NCBI GenBank assembly: GCA_018830485.1 | Contig: JAHJRQ010000015.1 | Coordinates: 434,001-498,000 of the forward strand | Length of the DNA: 64,000 bases | Direction of reading: 5' to 3' | DNA from: Pseudomonadota bacterium | Lineage (GTDB): Bacteria > Desulfobacterota > Desulfobulbia > Desulfobulbales > Desulfurivibrionaceae | Shown: one piece after another, positions 54,701-63,292 of the stretch | Numbering within the stretch: position 1 is the stretch's first letter | Layout of the letters: every line of letters begins with the position of its first letter | Position numbers and translations under genes: made by a program | The notes under the pieces: generated by a model | Database searches by the model: none | Told to the model about the DNA's origin: nothing | The model's input: only the letters and a program-made list of their open reading frames with translations

Positions 54701-56056
54701 AAATCCCTGGCCGAGATGGAAAAAAATACCGGCCGGCGCTTCGGCGATCCGGCCAACCCCCTGCTCCTTTCCGTGCGCAGCGGCGCGGCGATCTCCATGC
54801 CGGGAATGATGGCCACCATCCACAATGTGGGACTCAACGAGGAGATCAGCCAGGGGTTTGCCGGATCATCGGGCCAGGACTATCCCCCATCCTGCCAGAT
54901 CGACTATCTGGCCTGGGACAATTACCGACGCTTTCTCCAGTCCTGGGCCATGGCCGAAGGCATGGAGCGCGAGGGTTTCCAGGCCCTGATGAACGAGGCC
55001 AAGAACCGTTACGGCATCGCGGTGAAAAAAGATTTTTCCGCATCCCAGATGCGGGAGCTGGCCCTGGAGTATCAGGAAAAGATCCGGAAGGCCGGCATCT
55101 GTATTCCGGCCGATCCCTGGCAGCAGCTCACCGGCGCGGTGGAGCTGGTGCTCAACTCCTGGTATGCGCAAAAAACCATGGAATACCGTGGGTTGATGGA
55201 TGTTTCCGAGGCCTGGGGCACGGCGGTCATCGTCCAGGCCATGGTGTACGGCAACCTGGGGCCGGAATCGGGCAGCGGCGTGCTCTTCACCGCCCATCCC
55301 TACCGCAAGGTGAGCCGGGTGGCCCTGTGGGGCGACTACGCCACCGGCGACCAGGGCGAGGATATCGTCAGCGGCCTGGTCAAAACCCAGCCCATCTCGG
55401 TGGAACAGGCGGAGCTGGACGGCCGGCCCGAGGAAAACAGCCTGGAGAGACGGTTTCCCAAGGTGTACGAACGATTGCTCGCCATCGCCCGGGAGCTGGT
55501 CTATGAAAAACGCTGGAACCCCCAGGAGATCGAATTCACCTTTGAAGGTCCGGAGGAAGAGAACCTCTTTCTCCTCCAGACCAGGGACATGATCACCATC
55601 AAGAAGCGGGAAAAATTCGCGGTGTTCACCGAGGGCAAGGCGCTGGACAAGGCCTTGCTCGGCTTCGGCATCGGTGTATCCGGCAGCGCCCTCTCGGGCC
55701 GCGCCGTGTTCTCCGCCGCCAATATCAGGCAGCTCAAGGAACAAGACCCCGCCACCCCGCTGATCCTCATCCGCCAGGACACCGTGCCCGAGGATATCAA
55801 GGAGATCGCCATGGCCGAGGGATTGCTCACCGCGCGCGGGGGGCAGACCTCCCATGCGGCGGTGGTCACCATCCGTCTGGAAAAAACCTGTGTGGTGGGC
55901 TGCAATGCTTTGAAGGTGTACGAGGCGGAGGAGCGCTGCGAGATCAGCGGACGCGAGATCCGTTTCGGCGATGCGATCAGCATCGACGGGCGCAAGGGGA
56001 TATTTCTGCTGGGCAGCCATCCCGTGCGGGAAGAGGTGCAGATCCTGCCGCTCTAG
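51785..56056 (+). CDS. PPDK-like phosphotransferase with a very large unassigned N-terminal region
   Basis: A 1423-residue protein. The last third is related to pyruvate phosphate dikinase: the ATP-binding domain starts near 915 (LILLGNKGFNLTVL, PVPPGFIITTE, LLLSVRSGAAISMPGMM) and is followed by the swivelling phosphohistidine domain (LLTARGGQTSHAAVVTIRLEKTCVVGC; His about 1356). The C-terminal PEP/pyruvate-binding barrel is absent, so the phosphoryl group must go to a different acceptor, as in rifampin phosphotransferases or glucan dikinases. The first 900 residues look mostly helical, with no motif I can name. Its stop overlaps the convergent response regulator's stop. gap and glgA upstream hint at sugar metabolism. 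Confidence 0.8.
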   Translation: MTTDHTPPELESDALKANLLETAVDSVTIDEALLPLLEIVNNYRGISTTLETLLYEVSHPFRNWKMILPRLRSFVLKNIDHYFRHEQGPQAFPLFCGIFLKAVEDCRKNEPLLATAMEGLLAYLDKQTSLLADDSLPRYQTALAACFERLRALDDEVLLFLVQGHHPLGKILARLHGLCLAAPGCSGETSAARLLQRVLTLNYRYWLKEEDPLAWFTAQCGDLCMGWRSGTLFNAISHQRLNEHLAAVTQLDPAAPGALGAMLALPNHMDIIRLYKEAPDRLGEEIATEELAMDRFAENRKLLFLFRIMDTAGLGLIHEETLREINRSLVQLIRQQTFEEIERFLLTTLTLLKANVKKYPHTSLQCIQVLGSEVFHRGNSRLVETFLFETVRFGFQYANFQGLNDDWQPITNPAHLDNIRVWLSLIMQEPKWCSTLFSALIINLKLSGTCVKDTDLFQRDITQLLNHPIEPIYNLAKQFTKLMPVFFNEIGAEGQLRDVSTELDEMHRRKDRLIHFLRKQSHVESSNLIVDFIEAIFRFWQTLDKAALAPYLPEEVLAEVSNQGLFVEDLHTLMGRVLGHDSPISRIEELLTWDDHRRDTWLAGQQGIKSEEIRRFTLMVEMYQLCHQKYNLGVQEIRQQLHLAAKSGFPEMEQLLGDLEICDTFQCLEALLDTLESLKETIQSPEKFEAKEDIYYKRHIAVDIPSVYGRYREKKFDALGLTFRLENLANVYLEKLPETVNLAFITRATFIRIIKCLRLYLRALKIDGITSRRLETYMSLLTSSFNIKRFSYTQYLDIFRGFTEGVKDIIYTYYTNIHENNLSIIIPKIGEANLLPKHRSLWEPDDLPASILRLSETFMRDLIATTFGLQHLDNFITRIYQTLEHQKEILSEEDLDLLMTYNPDRAVSSLHLKNHHTNNLILLGNKGFNLTVLATDDKPVPPGFIITTEIFRCWPVIKGFYKARDEFMGQVKKSLAEMEKNTGRRFGDPANPLLLSVRSGAAISMPGMMATIHNVGLNEEISQGFAGSSGQDYPPSCQIDYLAWDNYRRFLQSWAMAEGMEREGFQALMNEAKNRYGIAVKKDFSASQMRELALEYQEKIRKAGICIPADPWQQLTGAVELVLNSWYAQKTMEYRGLMDVSEAWGTAVIVQAMVYGNLGPESGSGVLFTAHPYRKVSRVALWGDYATGDQGEDIVSGLVKTQPISVEQAELDGRPEENSLERRFPKVYERLLAIARELVYEKRWNPQEIEFTFEGPEEENLFLLQTRDMITIKKREKFAVFTEGKALDKALLGFGIGVSGSALSGRAVFSAANIRQLKEQDPATPLILIRQDTVPEDIKEIAMAEGLLTARGGQTSHAAVVTIRLEKTCVVGCNALKVYEAEERCEISGREIRFGDAISIDGRKGIFLLGSHPVREEVQILPL

Positions 56057-56454
56057 GAGAGTTTTTTGACTTTCTTGTGCTGGCGGTGATACCCGAGCAC
56101 GGTTTCGGCCAGGGCCTTTGCCTGAAAGGGCTTGAGCACATAGCCCTGGATGCCGAGCTTGAGGCAGGCCAAGACCTCCTGCTTGTCGGCGACGGAACTG
56201 ACCATGATCACGGTGGTGGCCGTGTCCTTCAGGGTCTGCCGGATGGTCTTGAGGGCGGTGAAGCCATTCATGAGCGGCATCATGATATCCATCAACAGGA
56301 TATCGGGCTGCCAACTTTTGAAAACCGCCAACGCCTCTTCGCCGTCGGCGGCCAGCCGGATTTCAAACTGCTCCCCGTCCCGGAAGGCGATCTGGAAAAG
56401 CTGCCGGGTGACCTCTTCGTCTTCGGCAATCAGAATTTTCAGTTTTTCAGCCAT
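56053..56454 (-). CDS. stand-alone response regulator receiver
   Basis: A 133-residue CheY-like protein: KILIAEDEEVTRQLF, phospho-acceptor Asp in ILLMDIMMPLMNG, Ser pair in VIMVSSVADK, Lys in GYVLKPFQAK. There is no output domain; a basic tail (HRQHKKVKKLS) ends the protein. It is tail-to-tail with the PPDK-like gene with overlapping stops. The kinase is unknown. Confidence 0.87.
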   Translation of the reverse strand: MAEKLKILIAEDEEVTRQLFQIAFRDGEQFEIRLAADGEEALAVFKSWQPDILLMDIMMPLMNGFTALKTIRQTLKDTATTVIMVSSVADKQEVLACLKLGIQGYVLKPFQAKALAETVLGYHRQHKKVKKLS

Positions 56455-56551
56455 ATTCCTGCAACTCCCGCGCTCGATATCCTGTGGTAAAGAGCTGATG
56501 TGTTACCCCTTTTTGGCAGGATCAACAAGAAAAAAATTCTTGGAGCAAGGC

Positions 56552-56980
56552 ATGCGGGTTTGGGACATTCACCCCGGATTTCTCAACAGACAAAGCCTGT
56601 TGGGCGAACATCGGGAAATCCATGCCATCCACACCGTTCTCAGCCAACACAAAAAGGGGTATTCCCGCCACCCGGAAACCCTCCGCTGGCAAAACCATCT
56701 TCCCGCCCTGTGGCTTCGCCACGAACAGGTGGTTGCCGAGATGCGTCTGCGCGGCTTCAACCATTTCAGCCCGCTTCCCCCCCCGCGCACGGAGATCATC
56801 TGGCCCAGCGTGTTCATCGATGCACCGGACCGCCAATTTTCCCTGCTCGCCGGGAAGTACGCCCACAAAGAGCAGGGAAGGATCCCCTTGCCCGTCACCG
56901 CGGAGGAGCTCCTCCGCGCCCAAGCCCTCTCCCTGGCGGGCCGCGAAGCCGTGCTTGCCGAAAGCAGGCCGCCGTATTGA
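56552..56980 (+). CDS. pyrimidine dimer DNA glycosylase/endonuclease V-family protein
   Basis: A 142-residue protein opening MRVWDIHPGFLNRQSLLGEHREIHAI, then KKGYSRHPETLRWQ and AEMRLRGFNH. This matches the pattern of small proteins annotated as T4 endonuclease V-like pyrimidine dimer glycosylases, which start repair of UV-induced dimers using an N-terminal amine. In this branch the residue after Met is Arg, not the Thr of T4, so activity is uncertain. ATG 56552 has a GGAG site. It is convergent with the MBL gene. Confidence 0.68.
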   Translation: MRVWDIHPGFLNRQSLLGEHREIHAIHTVLSQHKKGYSRHPETLRWQNHLPALWLRHEQVVAEMRLRGFNHFSPLPPPRTEIIWPSVFIDAPDRQFSLLAGKYAHKEQGRIPLPVTAEELLRAQALSLAGREAVLAESRPPY

Positions 56981-56989
56981 GCGCATTGC

Positions 56990-57838
56990 TCATTGCGCGC
57001 AAAAGGGTTCCCGCACCGCGCCATCCCCGTCGAGCTTGCAGGCCAGGATTTTCGGATCATGATAGAAGAGCAGCCATGCATCCTTGGCACCCGCCTGGGC
57101 CAAAAACCGTTCCTTGGCCGCAACGGAATCAAGGGGGAAATTGTCGTAGGCCGTGATCCAGAGCGGGTTGCTGTTGCAGGGCATGGGCAGCAGGTCCCCC
57201 AGATGCAGAGCGATTTGCCCTCCCGATTCGAGCCAGACCGCCTGATGCCCCCTGGTGTGACCCCCGGTTCGCTCCACACGCACCCCCGGCATAATTTCCT
57301 CCTCCCCGTCGACCAGATGCAGATTCTTTCCCTCCACCAACCCCGCGAAGTTCTCCGGCCAGTAGGCGTCGGCCGAACGGATGTTTGGGGCCAGCACATC
57401 CTCCCATTCCTGGCGCTGCATGTAGTGCATGGCCGCGGGAAAGGTCAATTCCAAGCCGCCGCTGTCGCCCAGCATGGTGACGCCCCCGGCATGGTCGAAA
57501 TCGCCGTGGGTGAGGATGACGTGGCTGATGGCCTCGCGGCAGAGGCCAAGCCGGGCCAGGCCGGCCACAAGCTCCCATTCGGCCCGCACCCGGAAAATAC
57601 CCTTCTGCTTGGGTGTCAGCTTGTTGCCGAGACCGGTTTCGATGAGCACATTGGACTGGCCCGTGTGCAGCAGCATGGGCGAATTTGCCAGCAGCACATG
57701 GTTGTCCGGGGTGGCAGCGCATTTCTGCTCCCACAGCGCCTTCGGCACCACCCCGAACATGGAGCCGCCGTCGACCTCGAACACCCCTCCTTGCAGCCGG
57801 CGGATGGTGAAAGCGCCAAGCCTGAAACCCTGAGACAT
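56990..57838 (-). CDS. metallo-beta-lactamase-fold hydrolase
   Basis: A 282-residue MBL-fold enzyme of the lactonase-like branch. The metal motif reads THGDFDHAGG, that is H-x-D-x-D-H with Asp in place of the second His. Further ligands are the His in GGHTRGHQ and the Asp in ALHLGDLLPM. The substrate is unknown; quorum-quenching lactonases, esterases and phosphodiesterases share this fold. Divergent from the DUF523 gene, with a 39-bp gap. Confidence 0.83.
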   Translation of the reverse strand: MSQGFRLGAFTIRRLQGGVFEVDGGSMFGVVPKALWEQKCAATPDNHVLLANSPMLLHTGQSNVLIETGLGNKLTPKQKGIFRVRAEWELVAGLARLGLCREAISHVILTHGDFDHAGGVTMLGDSGGLELTFPAAMHYMQRQEWEDVLAPNIRSADAYWPENFAGLVEGKNLHLVDGEEEIMPGVRVERTGGHTRGHQAVWLESGGQIALHLGDLLPMPCNSNPLWITAYDNFPLDSVAAKERFLAQAGAKDAWLLFYHDPKILACKLDGDGAVREPFCAQ

Positions 57839-57877
57839 CTTTTGTTCTCCCCGGTTTTTTCATGCTACAATACCACC

Positions 57878-58405
57878 ATGACCACCCACATCACAATCGG
57901 CATCAGCGCCTGTCTCTTCGGCCAAAATACCCGCTACGACGGCGGCCACAGGCTGGAACAGGGGCTGTTGGACCTTGTGGCCGGAAACGTTGTGCTGATG
58001 CCGCTCTGCCCGGAGGCGGAATGCGGCCTGGGCATCCCCCGCGAGCCCATGCAACTGGAGGGAAACCCGGAAAATCCGAAGCTGCTGACCATGGCCACCC
58101 GCCAAGACCTGACCGACCGGATGCGGATCTGGATCGGGCAACGGCTGAACAGGCTGGCTGGCGAGGCTGTTGGCGGCCTGATCCTCAAAGCCCGCTCTCC
58201 TTCCTGCGGCATGCGGGTCCCGGTGCATGGGCCCTGGACAGGGGAGAACGCATACAGCCTCGGGCTCTTTGCCCGCGCCTGCCGGCAGCGTTTCCCCACC
58301 CTGCCCATTGCCGACGAAGAGGAGCTGCGCGACCCCGCCACGCTGGCGGCTTTTCTCAAACGCGCTGCAGACCATGCCCAAAACACCCGGGAGGACCAGA
58401 GATGA
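57878..58405 (+). CDS. DUF523 family protein
   Basis: A 175-residue cytoplasmic protein with the DUF523 pattern: GISACLFGQNTRYDGGH near the start, LCPEAECGLGIPREPMQL, and LKARSPSCGMR. Conserved cysteines (ACL, LCPE, PSCG) suggest an Fe-S cluster or thiol chemistry. Function unknown. There is no clear ribosome site. Its stop overlaps the ald start (ATGA). Confidence 0.85.
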   Translation: MTTHITIGISACLFGQNTRYDGGHRLEQGLLDLVAGNVVLMPLCPEAECGLGIPREPMQLEGNPENPKLLTMATRQDLTDRMRIWIGQRLNRLAGEAVGGLILKARSPSCGMRVPVHGPWTGENAYSLGLFARACRQRFPTLPIADEEELRDPATLAAFLKRAADHAQNTREDQR

Positions 58406-59508
58406 TCGTCGGTGTGCCCAAAGAGATCAAGGAAAAGGAGTTCCGGGTGGGTATCGTGCCCTCCGGGGTCAAGGCGCTGGCGCAGGCCGGGCATACGGTG
58501 CTGGTCGAGCAGGGGGCCGGCCTGGGCAGCGGCATAGCCGATGCCGAATACACCGGGGCTGGCGCCGCAATGGTCGCAACCGCCGCCGAGGTCTGGGGCA
58601 GGGCGGAGATGGTCATGAAGGTCAAGGAGCCGCTGCCGCCGGAATACCCGCTGTTGCGGCCGGGGTTGATCCTTTACACCTATCTGCATCTGGCTCCGCT
58701 CCCGGAACTGACCCAGGTGTTGCTCGACGCCCGGGTGACTGCAGTGGCCTACGAAACCGTGCAGCTCGACAACGGCGCCCTGCCGCTCCTGGCCCCCATG
58801 AGCCAGGTGGCCGGACGCATGGCCATCCAGGTAGGCGCCCATTTTCTGGAAAAAGAGGCGGGCGGCCGCGGGGTGCTGCTGGCCGGGGTGCCGGGCGTGG
58901 CGCCGGGGCATGTCGCCATCCTCGGGAGCGGCACCGTGGCAATCAATGCGGCGCAGATGGCCATGGGGCTGGGCGCCCGGGTGACCATGCTGGGCCGCAA
59001 TCTGCCCAAACTGGCGGAACTGGACGCCCTGTTCCGGGGCAGACTGAAAACCCTGGCCAGCAACCGGCAGAACATTGAGGAGGAGCTTGCCAAGGCCGAT
59101 CTGGTGGTGGGGGCGGTGCTGGTGGTGGGCGCGCGCTCTCCAAAGCTGATCACCCGGGAGATGCTTTCCCTGATGCCAAAGGGCGCGGTGATCGTGGACG
59201 TGGCCATCGACCAGGGCGGCTGCGCCGAAACCTCCAGGCCAACCTATCATTCCGACCCGGTCTACGAAGTGGACTCCATCCTCCACTACTGCGTGGCCAA
59301 CATGCCCGGCGCGGTGCCCCGCACCTCGACCTTCGCCCTGACCAACGCCACGTTGCCCTATGCCATGGCCATGGCCGACAAGGGCTTTGGCCGCGCCATG
59401 CAAGAAGACCGGACTTTATTGCGGGGGGTGAATGTCCACGGGGGAAAACTCGTCAGCAGGGAGGTGGCCCAATCCCAGGGCCGGGAATGGGAAGAGATTT
59501 CTTTCTGA
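58402..59508 (+). CDS. ald: alanine dehydrogenase
   Basis: A 368-residue NAD-dependent L-alanine dehydrogenase that interconverts alanine with pyruvate and ammonium. It opens MIVGVPKEIKEKEFRVGIVP, with the substrate-binding Lys in MKVKEPLPPEY and the His in LHLAPLPEL. The Rossmann loop is ILGSGTVAINAAQMAMGLGA and NMPGAVPRTST lies near the end. It overlaps the DUF523 gene, so the two are co-translated. Confidence 0.96.
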   Translation: MIVGVPKEIKEKEFRVGIVPSGVKALAQAGHTVLVEQGAGLGSGIADAEYTGAGAAMVATAAEVWGRAEMVMKVKEPLPPEYPLLRPGLILYTYLHLAPLPELTQVLLDARVTAVAYETVQLDNGALPLLAPMSQVAGRMAIQVGAHFLEKEAGGRGVLLAGVPGVAPGHVAILGSGTVAINAAQMAMGLGARVTMLGRNLPKLAELDALFRGRLKTLASNRQNIEEELAKADLVVGAVLVVGARSPKLITREMLSLMPKGAVIVDVAIDQGGCAETSRPTYHSDPVYEVDSILHYCVANMPGAVPRTSTFALTNATLPYAMAMADKGFGRAMQEDRTLLRGVNVHGGKLVSREVAQSQGREWEEISF

Positions 59509-59510
59509 AA

Positions 59511-60122
59511 CTACTCCTTCCCCTGTCTCTGCACAACCGCCAGTTGCCGATCATGTACCCTGCTCAGAAAAAACAGGGCCGTGATCGCCCCCAGCAGAGC
59601 CAGGGCCATGTCCGACTGGGTGTCCCAGACATAGCCCTGGGTGGCGAGAAAGGCATCGGCCTCCGTGCCGGAAAGCTCCGCCACCCACCACTCCAGCAGC
59701 TCGTAAAAGGCGCTGATCGCCAGACAGACGCAGACCACCAGAAAGTTGAGCCAGCCGCGCCCGTTGACCACCGCCTTACGGAGCAGAATCTCGCGGGCCA
59801 CCATGGCCGGGATAAAGCCCTGGGCAAAATGACCCAGCTTGTCGTAGTTGTTGCGCGGCCAGCCGAACACCTCCTTGAGCCAGTTGAACACAGGTTCCTC
59901 GGCGTAGGTGTAATGGCCGCCCTGCATCAGGATCAGGCTGTGGATCAGGATAAGAATATAGACCAGGGGGGTGAGCGGAAAACGGCGGCGGGTGGCAACC
60001 AGCACCCCGGCTGCAATCAAGGCGGGCAGCACCTCCAGAAACCAGATGTAGAAATCCTTTGGCGCAATGCCGGACCAGACCAGCGCCGCCAGATAAATAC
60101 CCCACCACAGCATTGCACCCAT
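59511..60122 (-). CDS. DUF2238 (YjdF-like) membrane protein
   Basis: A 203-residue inner-membrane protein with about six hydrophobic segments and the family blocks YDKLGHFAQGFIPAMVAREIL and FYELLEWWVAELSG. The function is unknown. The start MGAMLWW at 60122 follows the stop of the upstream gene by one base with an AAGGA site, so the two genes are translationally coupled. Convergent with ald. Confidence 0.83.
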   Translation of the reverse strand: MGAMLWWGIYLAALVWSGIAPKDFYIWFLEVLPALIAAGVLVATRRRFPLTPLVYILILIHSLILMQGGHYTYAEEPVFNWLKEVFGWPRNNYDKLGHFAQGFIPAMVAREILLRKAVVNGRGWLNFLVVCVCLAISAFYELLEWWVAELSGTEADAFLATQGYVWDTQSDMALALLGAITALFFLSRVHDRQLAVVQRQGKE

Positions 60123-60123
60123 A

Positions 60124-60720
60124 CTATTCCTTGTCCTCCAGATCGCTGAAATCACTACGCACCTGCTCCAGACGGCTCCGATACCCCTCGGCATCGCCGT
60201 ACTCCAGAAATTTCCCGTAGCGGCTGTGCATGGAGGCCTGGGGCCGGGCATGCTTGATCGGGCACCAATATTGCTGCGTGCGGCCGGCAATCTCCCGGAT
60301 GTAGGCGATCAGCCCGTTGACATAGCTGCAGTACATGCAGTTGAGCTTCTCGATCAGGTTGAGATAGGCCAGGGATTGGTGATCCATGATGATGTAGCGG
60401 CCCCGCTTCACCCTGGGGATGCCGTAGGCCCGGAAACAGACGGCCTGGAAGATGGTGACCGACAGATCGAGAAACAGGGTCGGAATCAGGATAAACCAGA
60501 TGAACGGCGCGGTGAGGATATTGAGCAGGGCGGCCTCGGACAAATAGGGGGCGAGGTGCTGCATCAAGGCCCGATGCCTTTTCTTTATCTCCTTCTCAAA
60601 GCGGACCTTGCGGCCCGCCACGCGGTAGTAAAACTCCGCCTCCTTCTTTTCAAACTCCTCACGAAGCTCTTGTTCCAGATTCTTCATTGCCTCAAGCAGG
60701 GCTTCTATCCGGTTATTCAT
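60124..60720 (-). CDS. uncharacterised membrane-associated protein with CxxC
   Basis: A 198-residue protein: a charged coiled-coil N-terminus (about 1-50, rich in E, K and R), a hydrophobic segment (about 66-93, ILTAPFIWFILIPTLFLDLS), then a soluble part with LNCMYCSYVNGL, IREIAGRTQQYWCPIKHA and a final acidic tail. The cysteines (CMYC, WCP) may bind metal. I do not know its function. A GGGAGAG site precedes ATG 60720, and the stop abuts the YjdF-like start, suggesting a two-protein unit. Confidence 0.7.
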   Translation of the reverse strand: MNNRIEALLEAMKNLEQELREEFEKKEAEFYYRVAGRKVRFEKEIKKRHRALMQHLAPYLSEAALLNILTAPFIWFILIPTLFLDLSVTIFQAVCFRAYGIPRVKRGRYIIMDHQSLAYLNLIEKLNCMYCSYVNGLIAYIREIAGRTQQYWCPIKHARPQASMHSRYGKFLEYGDAEGYRSRLEQVRSDFSDLEDKE

Positions 60721-60752
60721 CGCTCTCCCGTGCGTCTTTGCGCATCACAAAA

Positions 60753-60786
60753 AAAGCAGGCTGAGCCAATTGGCCCAACCTGCTTT
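60753..60786 (-). terminator. rho-independent terminator of the RRM gene
   Basis: On the minus strand AAAGCAGGTTGGGCC pairs with GGCTCAGCCTGCTTT around an AATT loop, followed at once by a T-run. It lies about 37 bp past the RRM stop. Confidence 0.8.
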
Positions 60787-60822
60787 CGTCATCCCTTGCC
60801 TTGCAGCGTTTCCGTCTCCCGA

Positions 60823-61098
60823 TCAATAGCTGGGACGGCGGCGCTTCTTGTCTTTTTTCTTTACCTCGGCCTGATTCACCTTCAGTTCGCGGTTCTTGAG
60901 CATCATCTTGTTCAGGGCCTTGATCGCCTTATCCGCCTCGGAGTTGCTGGGCATCTCGATGAAACCGAAGCCCTTGGACTGTCCGGAAAACCGGTCCTTG
61001 ACCAGACTGATGCTGGCGACCTCGCCGTATTGGGAAAAAAGTTCCTTCAGCTCTTCTTCGGTGACCCCAAAAGCAAGATTGCCGATATACATATTCAT
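60823..61098 (-). CDS. RRM-domain RNA-binding protein
   Basis: A 91-residue single RNA-recognition motif: RNP2 MYIGNLAF, RNP1 KGFGFIEM, and a basic tail KKKDKKRRRPSY. Bacterial RRM proteins of this size, best known from cyanobacteria and also found in deltaproteobacteria, are often cold-induced and bind single-stranded RNA. ATG 61098 has a GAGG site; the longer open frame to 61131 is not needed. The 279-bp gap upstream could hold a long 5' leader. It has its own terminator. Confidence 0.9.
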   Translation of the reverse strand: MNMYIGNLAFGVTEEELKELFSQYGEVASISLVKDRFSGQSKGFGFIEMPSNSEADKAIKALNKMMLKNRELKVNQAEVKKKDKKRRRPSY

Positions 61099-61377
61099 TG
61101 ATACATCCTCCCTCATGTGCATGCATAACAACCGCTATCAAAAAACCCAACGCACAGAATTGGCGGATAGCGCCCCGGCCAACGATTGGCCCTTCAGGAG
61201 AGGTGCAAAAAAATTAAGGGACCGGTGCGCGGCCCCTCTTCACACATCTTCAGGTAATCTCACAGGGGATTCCGGCCCCTCCCAAAACGGGAAAAAACCA
61301 GAATCGAGTCAGTTATATAGCACGGATTGGGGCAACTACTCAAGCTATTTCGCGATTTTTCACATAATGACAAGCAG

Positions 61378-63270
61378 TTAAGAGGATGCCGTGGTCAGCC
61401 ACCGCCCCAAAAGCGTGCGCAGCATCTCTTTTTTCACCGGCTTGGCGATGTAATCATCCATGCCTGCCTCCAAACATTTCTGCCGGTCTCCCTCCATGGC
61501 GTTGGCGGTCATGGCGATGATCGGCAGCCGTTTGCCGTTTTGGGATTCCTGCTCGCGAAAGGCCATTGTGGCCTGGTAGCCGTCCAGCACCGGCATCTGG
61601 CAATCCATGAGCACCAGGTCGTAGCGCTTCTCCGCCAGCGCGGCCAGAGCCTTTTCCCCGTTCTCGGCAAGATCGACGGTGAGCCCCATACCGGCGAGCA
61701 TCTTGCCTGCCACCATCTGGTTGACCTTGTTGTCCTCCACCAGCAGAATATGGCCCTGCAAGGGTCCTTCCGCCTGGGCTTCCTGTTCTTTCTCTTCCTC
61801 GGCTTGGGCAGTCTTGGCCGCCACCGAAAAATCCAGCTCGCACCAGAAGGTGGAGCCCTGGCCCGGCTCGCTCTCCACCCCGATCTTCCCGCCCATCATC
61901 AAAACAAGCTGGCGGACAATGGCCAGGCCCAGACCGGTGCCGCCGTATTTTCTGGTGGTGGAGCCGTCCCCCTGGGTAAAGCTCTGGAACAGATCCTTCT
62001 GCTTTTCCTCCGGGATGCCGATGCCGGTGTCGCACACCTCAATCCGCAGCATCACCCGGGAAGCAAAGGCCGACAGGACCCGGACCCGGACCCGCACCTC
62101 GCCCTGCTCGGTGAATTTGATGGCGTTGGTGATGAAATTGATCAGCACCTGGCGCATCCGGGTCGGATCGCCCAGAAGCATCTCCGGCAACTGCGGGTCG
62201 ATCTCCGCGACCAGGGCGACATTTTTGGCCTGGGCCTGCCCGTGGAGCAGGGTCGCCAGATCCCCCGCCAGTTTGCGCAGGCTGAAGGGGATATCCTCCA
62301 GCAGCATCTTGTGCGCGGCGATCTTGGAAAAATCGAGAATGTCGTTCAGGATGGACAGCAACGCCTCGCCCGAGGAATAGGCGGTCTTCACATAATCGCT
62401 CTGGGCTTCGTCCAGCCTGGTGTCCTGTAAAAGCTGCAGGGTCCCGAGGATGCCGTTCATGGGTGTGCGGATTTCATGGCTCATGTTGGCGAGAAATTCA
62501 TCCTTGGCCCGACTCGCTGCCTCGGCGGCATCACGGGCCTGGACCAGCTCACCCTCCGTGGCCTTGCGCCGCTCATTCTCGGCGATAAGCTCCAGGTTGA
62601 GGGATTCGCTTTCCTCGCTGGCCTGTCTGAGATGCGCCACCAGGGCATCGTTGACAAACCGCGCCTCCAGGGCCGAAAACAGGGACTCCTGCATGCGGGT
62701 TGCGGAGTTGATCAGCACCAGGATATAAAAAAGAACGATGATCGCCATGACCAGATACAAAGGGCCGCCCTGTTCAAAAAGCCGATAGGAGAGGGGCAAG
62801 AGCGGCAGACAGATGTACCAGTAGTAGAGCTTGCGCAACGGTGACAGGATGGGGATGGCTCCGGCGGTCACGCCCGCCGCGATGAAAACAAGACCCATCT
62901 GCTCCAGTATCGCGCCGGGTGGGAACAGGAAAAATACCGCCAACCCCCAGAACACACCGGTGAGAAAAACCAGCCCCACATACACATTCACGCAAAGGGG
63001 GAAGCTCAGACCTTCGGCCTTGGCGAGTTTTCGGTAGCAACGAATGGCTGCAAGGCGCAAGCCGAAGATGGCCGTCATCCCAAGCAGCCAGCCGGTCAAC
63101 ACTCCTGGGGGAACAACCTTCTCCACCATGAGAAAAAGCGCCCAAGCCAGAACATAGACGGCGGTGCTGCTGGAACCCCCGGAATCAAGAACCAGCCGGA
63201 TCAGTTCGTCCGTCACCGGTCCGCGGCTCTCTTTCCCCTTGTGGCTGTTATCCAAAAAAAATCTGAGCAT
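61378..63270 (-). CDS. hybrid histidine kinase with multi-TM input domain
   Basis: A 630-residue kinase. The N-terminal 195 residues hold about six hydrophobic helices with no obvious periplasmic loop, suggesting that it senses a membrane state or small lipophilic signal. A coiled-coil (about 205-255) leads to HisKA (NMSHEIRTP, His near 264), HATPase (GTGLGLAIV) and one receiver ([11 protein letters not shown]; Asp in LVLMDCQMP near 555). No HPt or output domain. ATG 63270 is 22 bp after selD's stop, so it may be in the selD transcript. The frame open upstream to 63621 is antisense-like overlap with selD and is not used. Confidence 0.88.
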   Translation of the reverse strand: MLRFFLDNSHKGKESRGPVTDELIRLVLDSGGSSSTAVYVLAWALFLMVEKVVPPGVLTGWLLGMTAIFGLRLAAIRCYRKLAKAEGLSFPLCVNVYVGLVFLTGVFWGLAVFFLFPPGAILEQMGLVFIAAGVTAGAIPILSPLRKLYYWYICLPLLPLSYRLFEQGGPLYLVMAIIVLFYILVLINSATRMQESLFSALEARFVNDALVAHLRQASEESESLNLELIAENERRKATEGELVQARDAAEAASRAKDEFLANMSHEIRTPMNGILGTLQLLQDTRLDEAQSDYVKTAYSSGEALLSILNDILDFSKIAAHKMLLEDIPFSLRKLAGDLATLLHGQAQAKNVALVAEIDPQLPEMLLGDPTRMRQVLINFITNAIKFTEQGEVRVRVRVLSAFASRVMLRIEVCDTGIGIPEEKQKDLFQSFTQGDGSTTRKYGGTGLGLAIVRQLVLMMGGKIGVESEPGQGSTFWCELDFSVAAKTAQAEEEKEQEAQAEGPLQGHILLVEDNKVNQMVAGKMLAGMGLTVDLAENGEKALAALAEKRYDLVLMDCQMPVLDGYQATMAFREQESQNGKRLPIIAMTANAMEGDRQKCLEAGMDDYIAKPVKKEMLRTLLGRWLTTASS

Positions 63271-63292
63271 GACCGAAGCTATATCCCGCCTA

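Noticed and set aside
51443-54823. 1126-codon open frame antisense to the PPDK-like gene
   Set aside because: It mirrors the codon pattern of the + strand gene, has no recognisable domain and no ribosome site; high GC makes such shadows common. Similar long shadows at 34185-36359 and 29890-32187 were rejected for the same reason.
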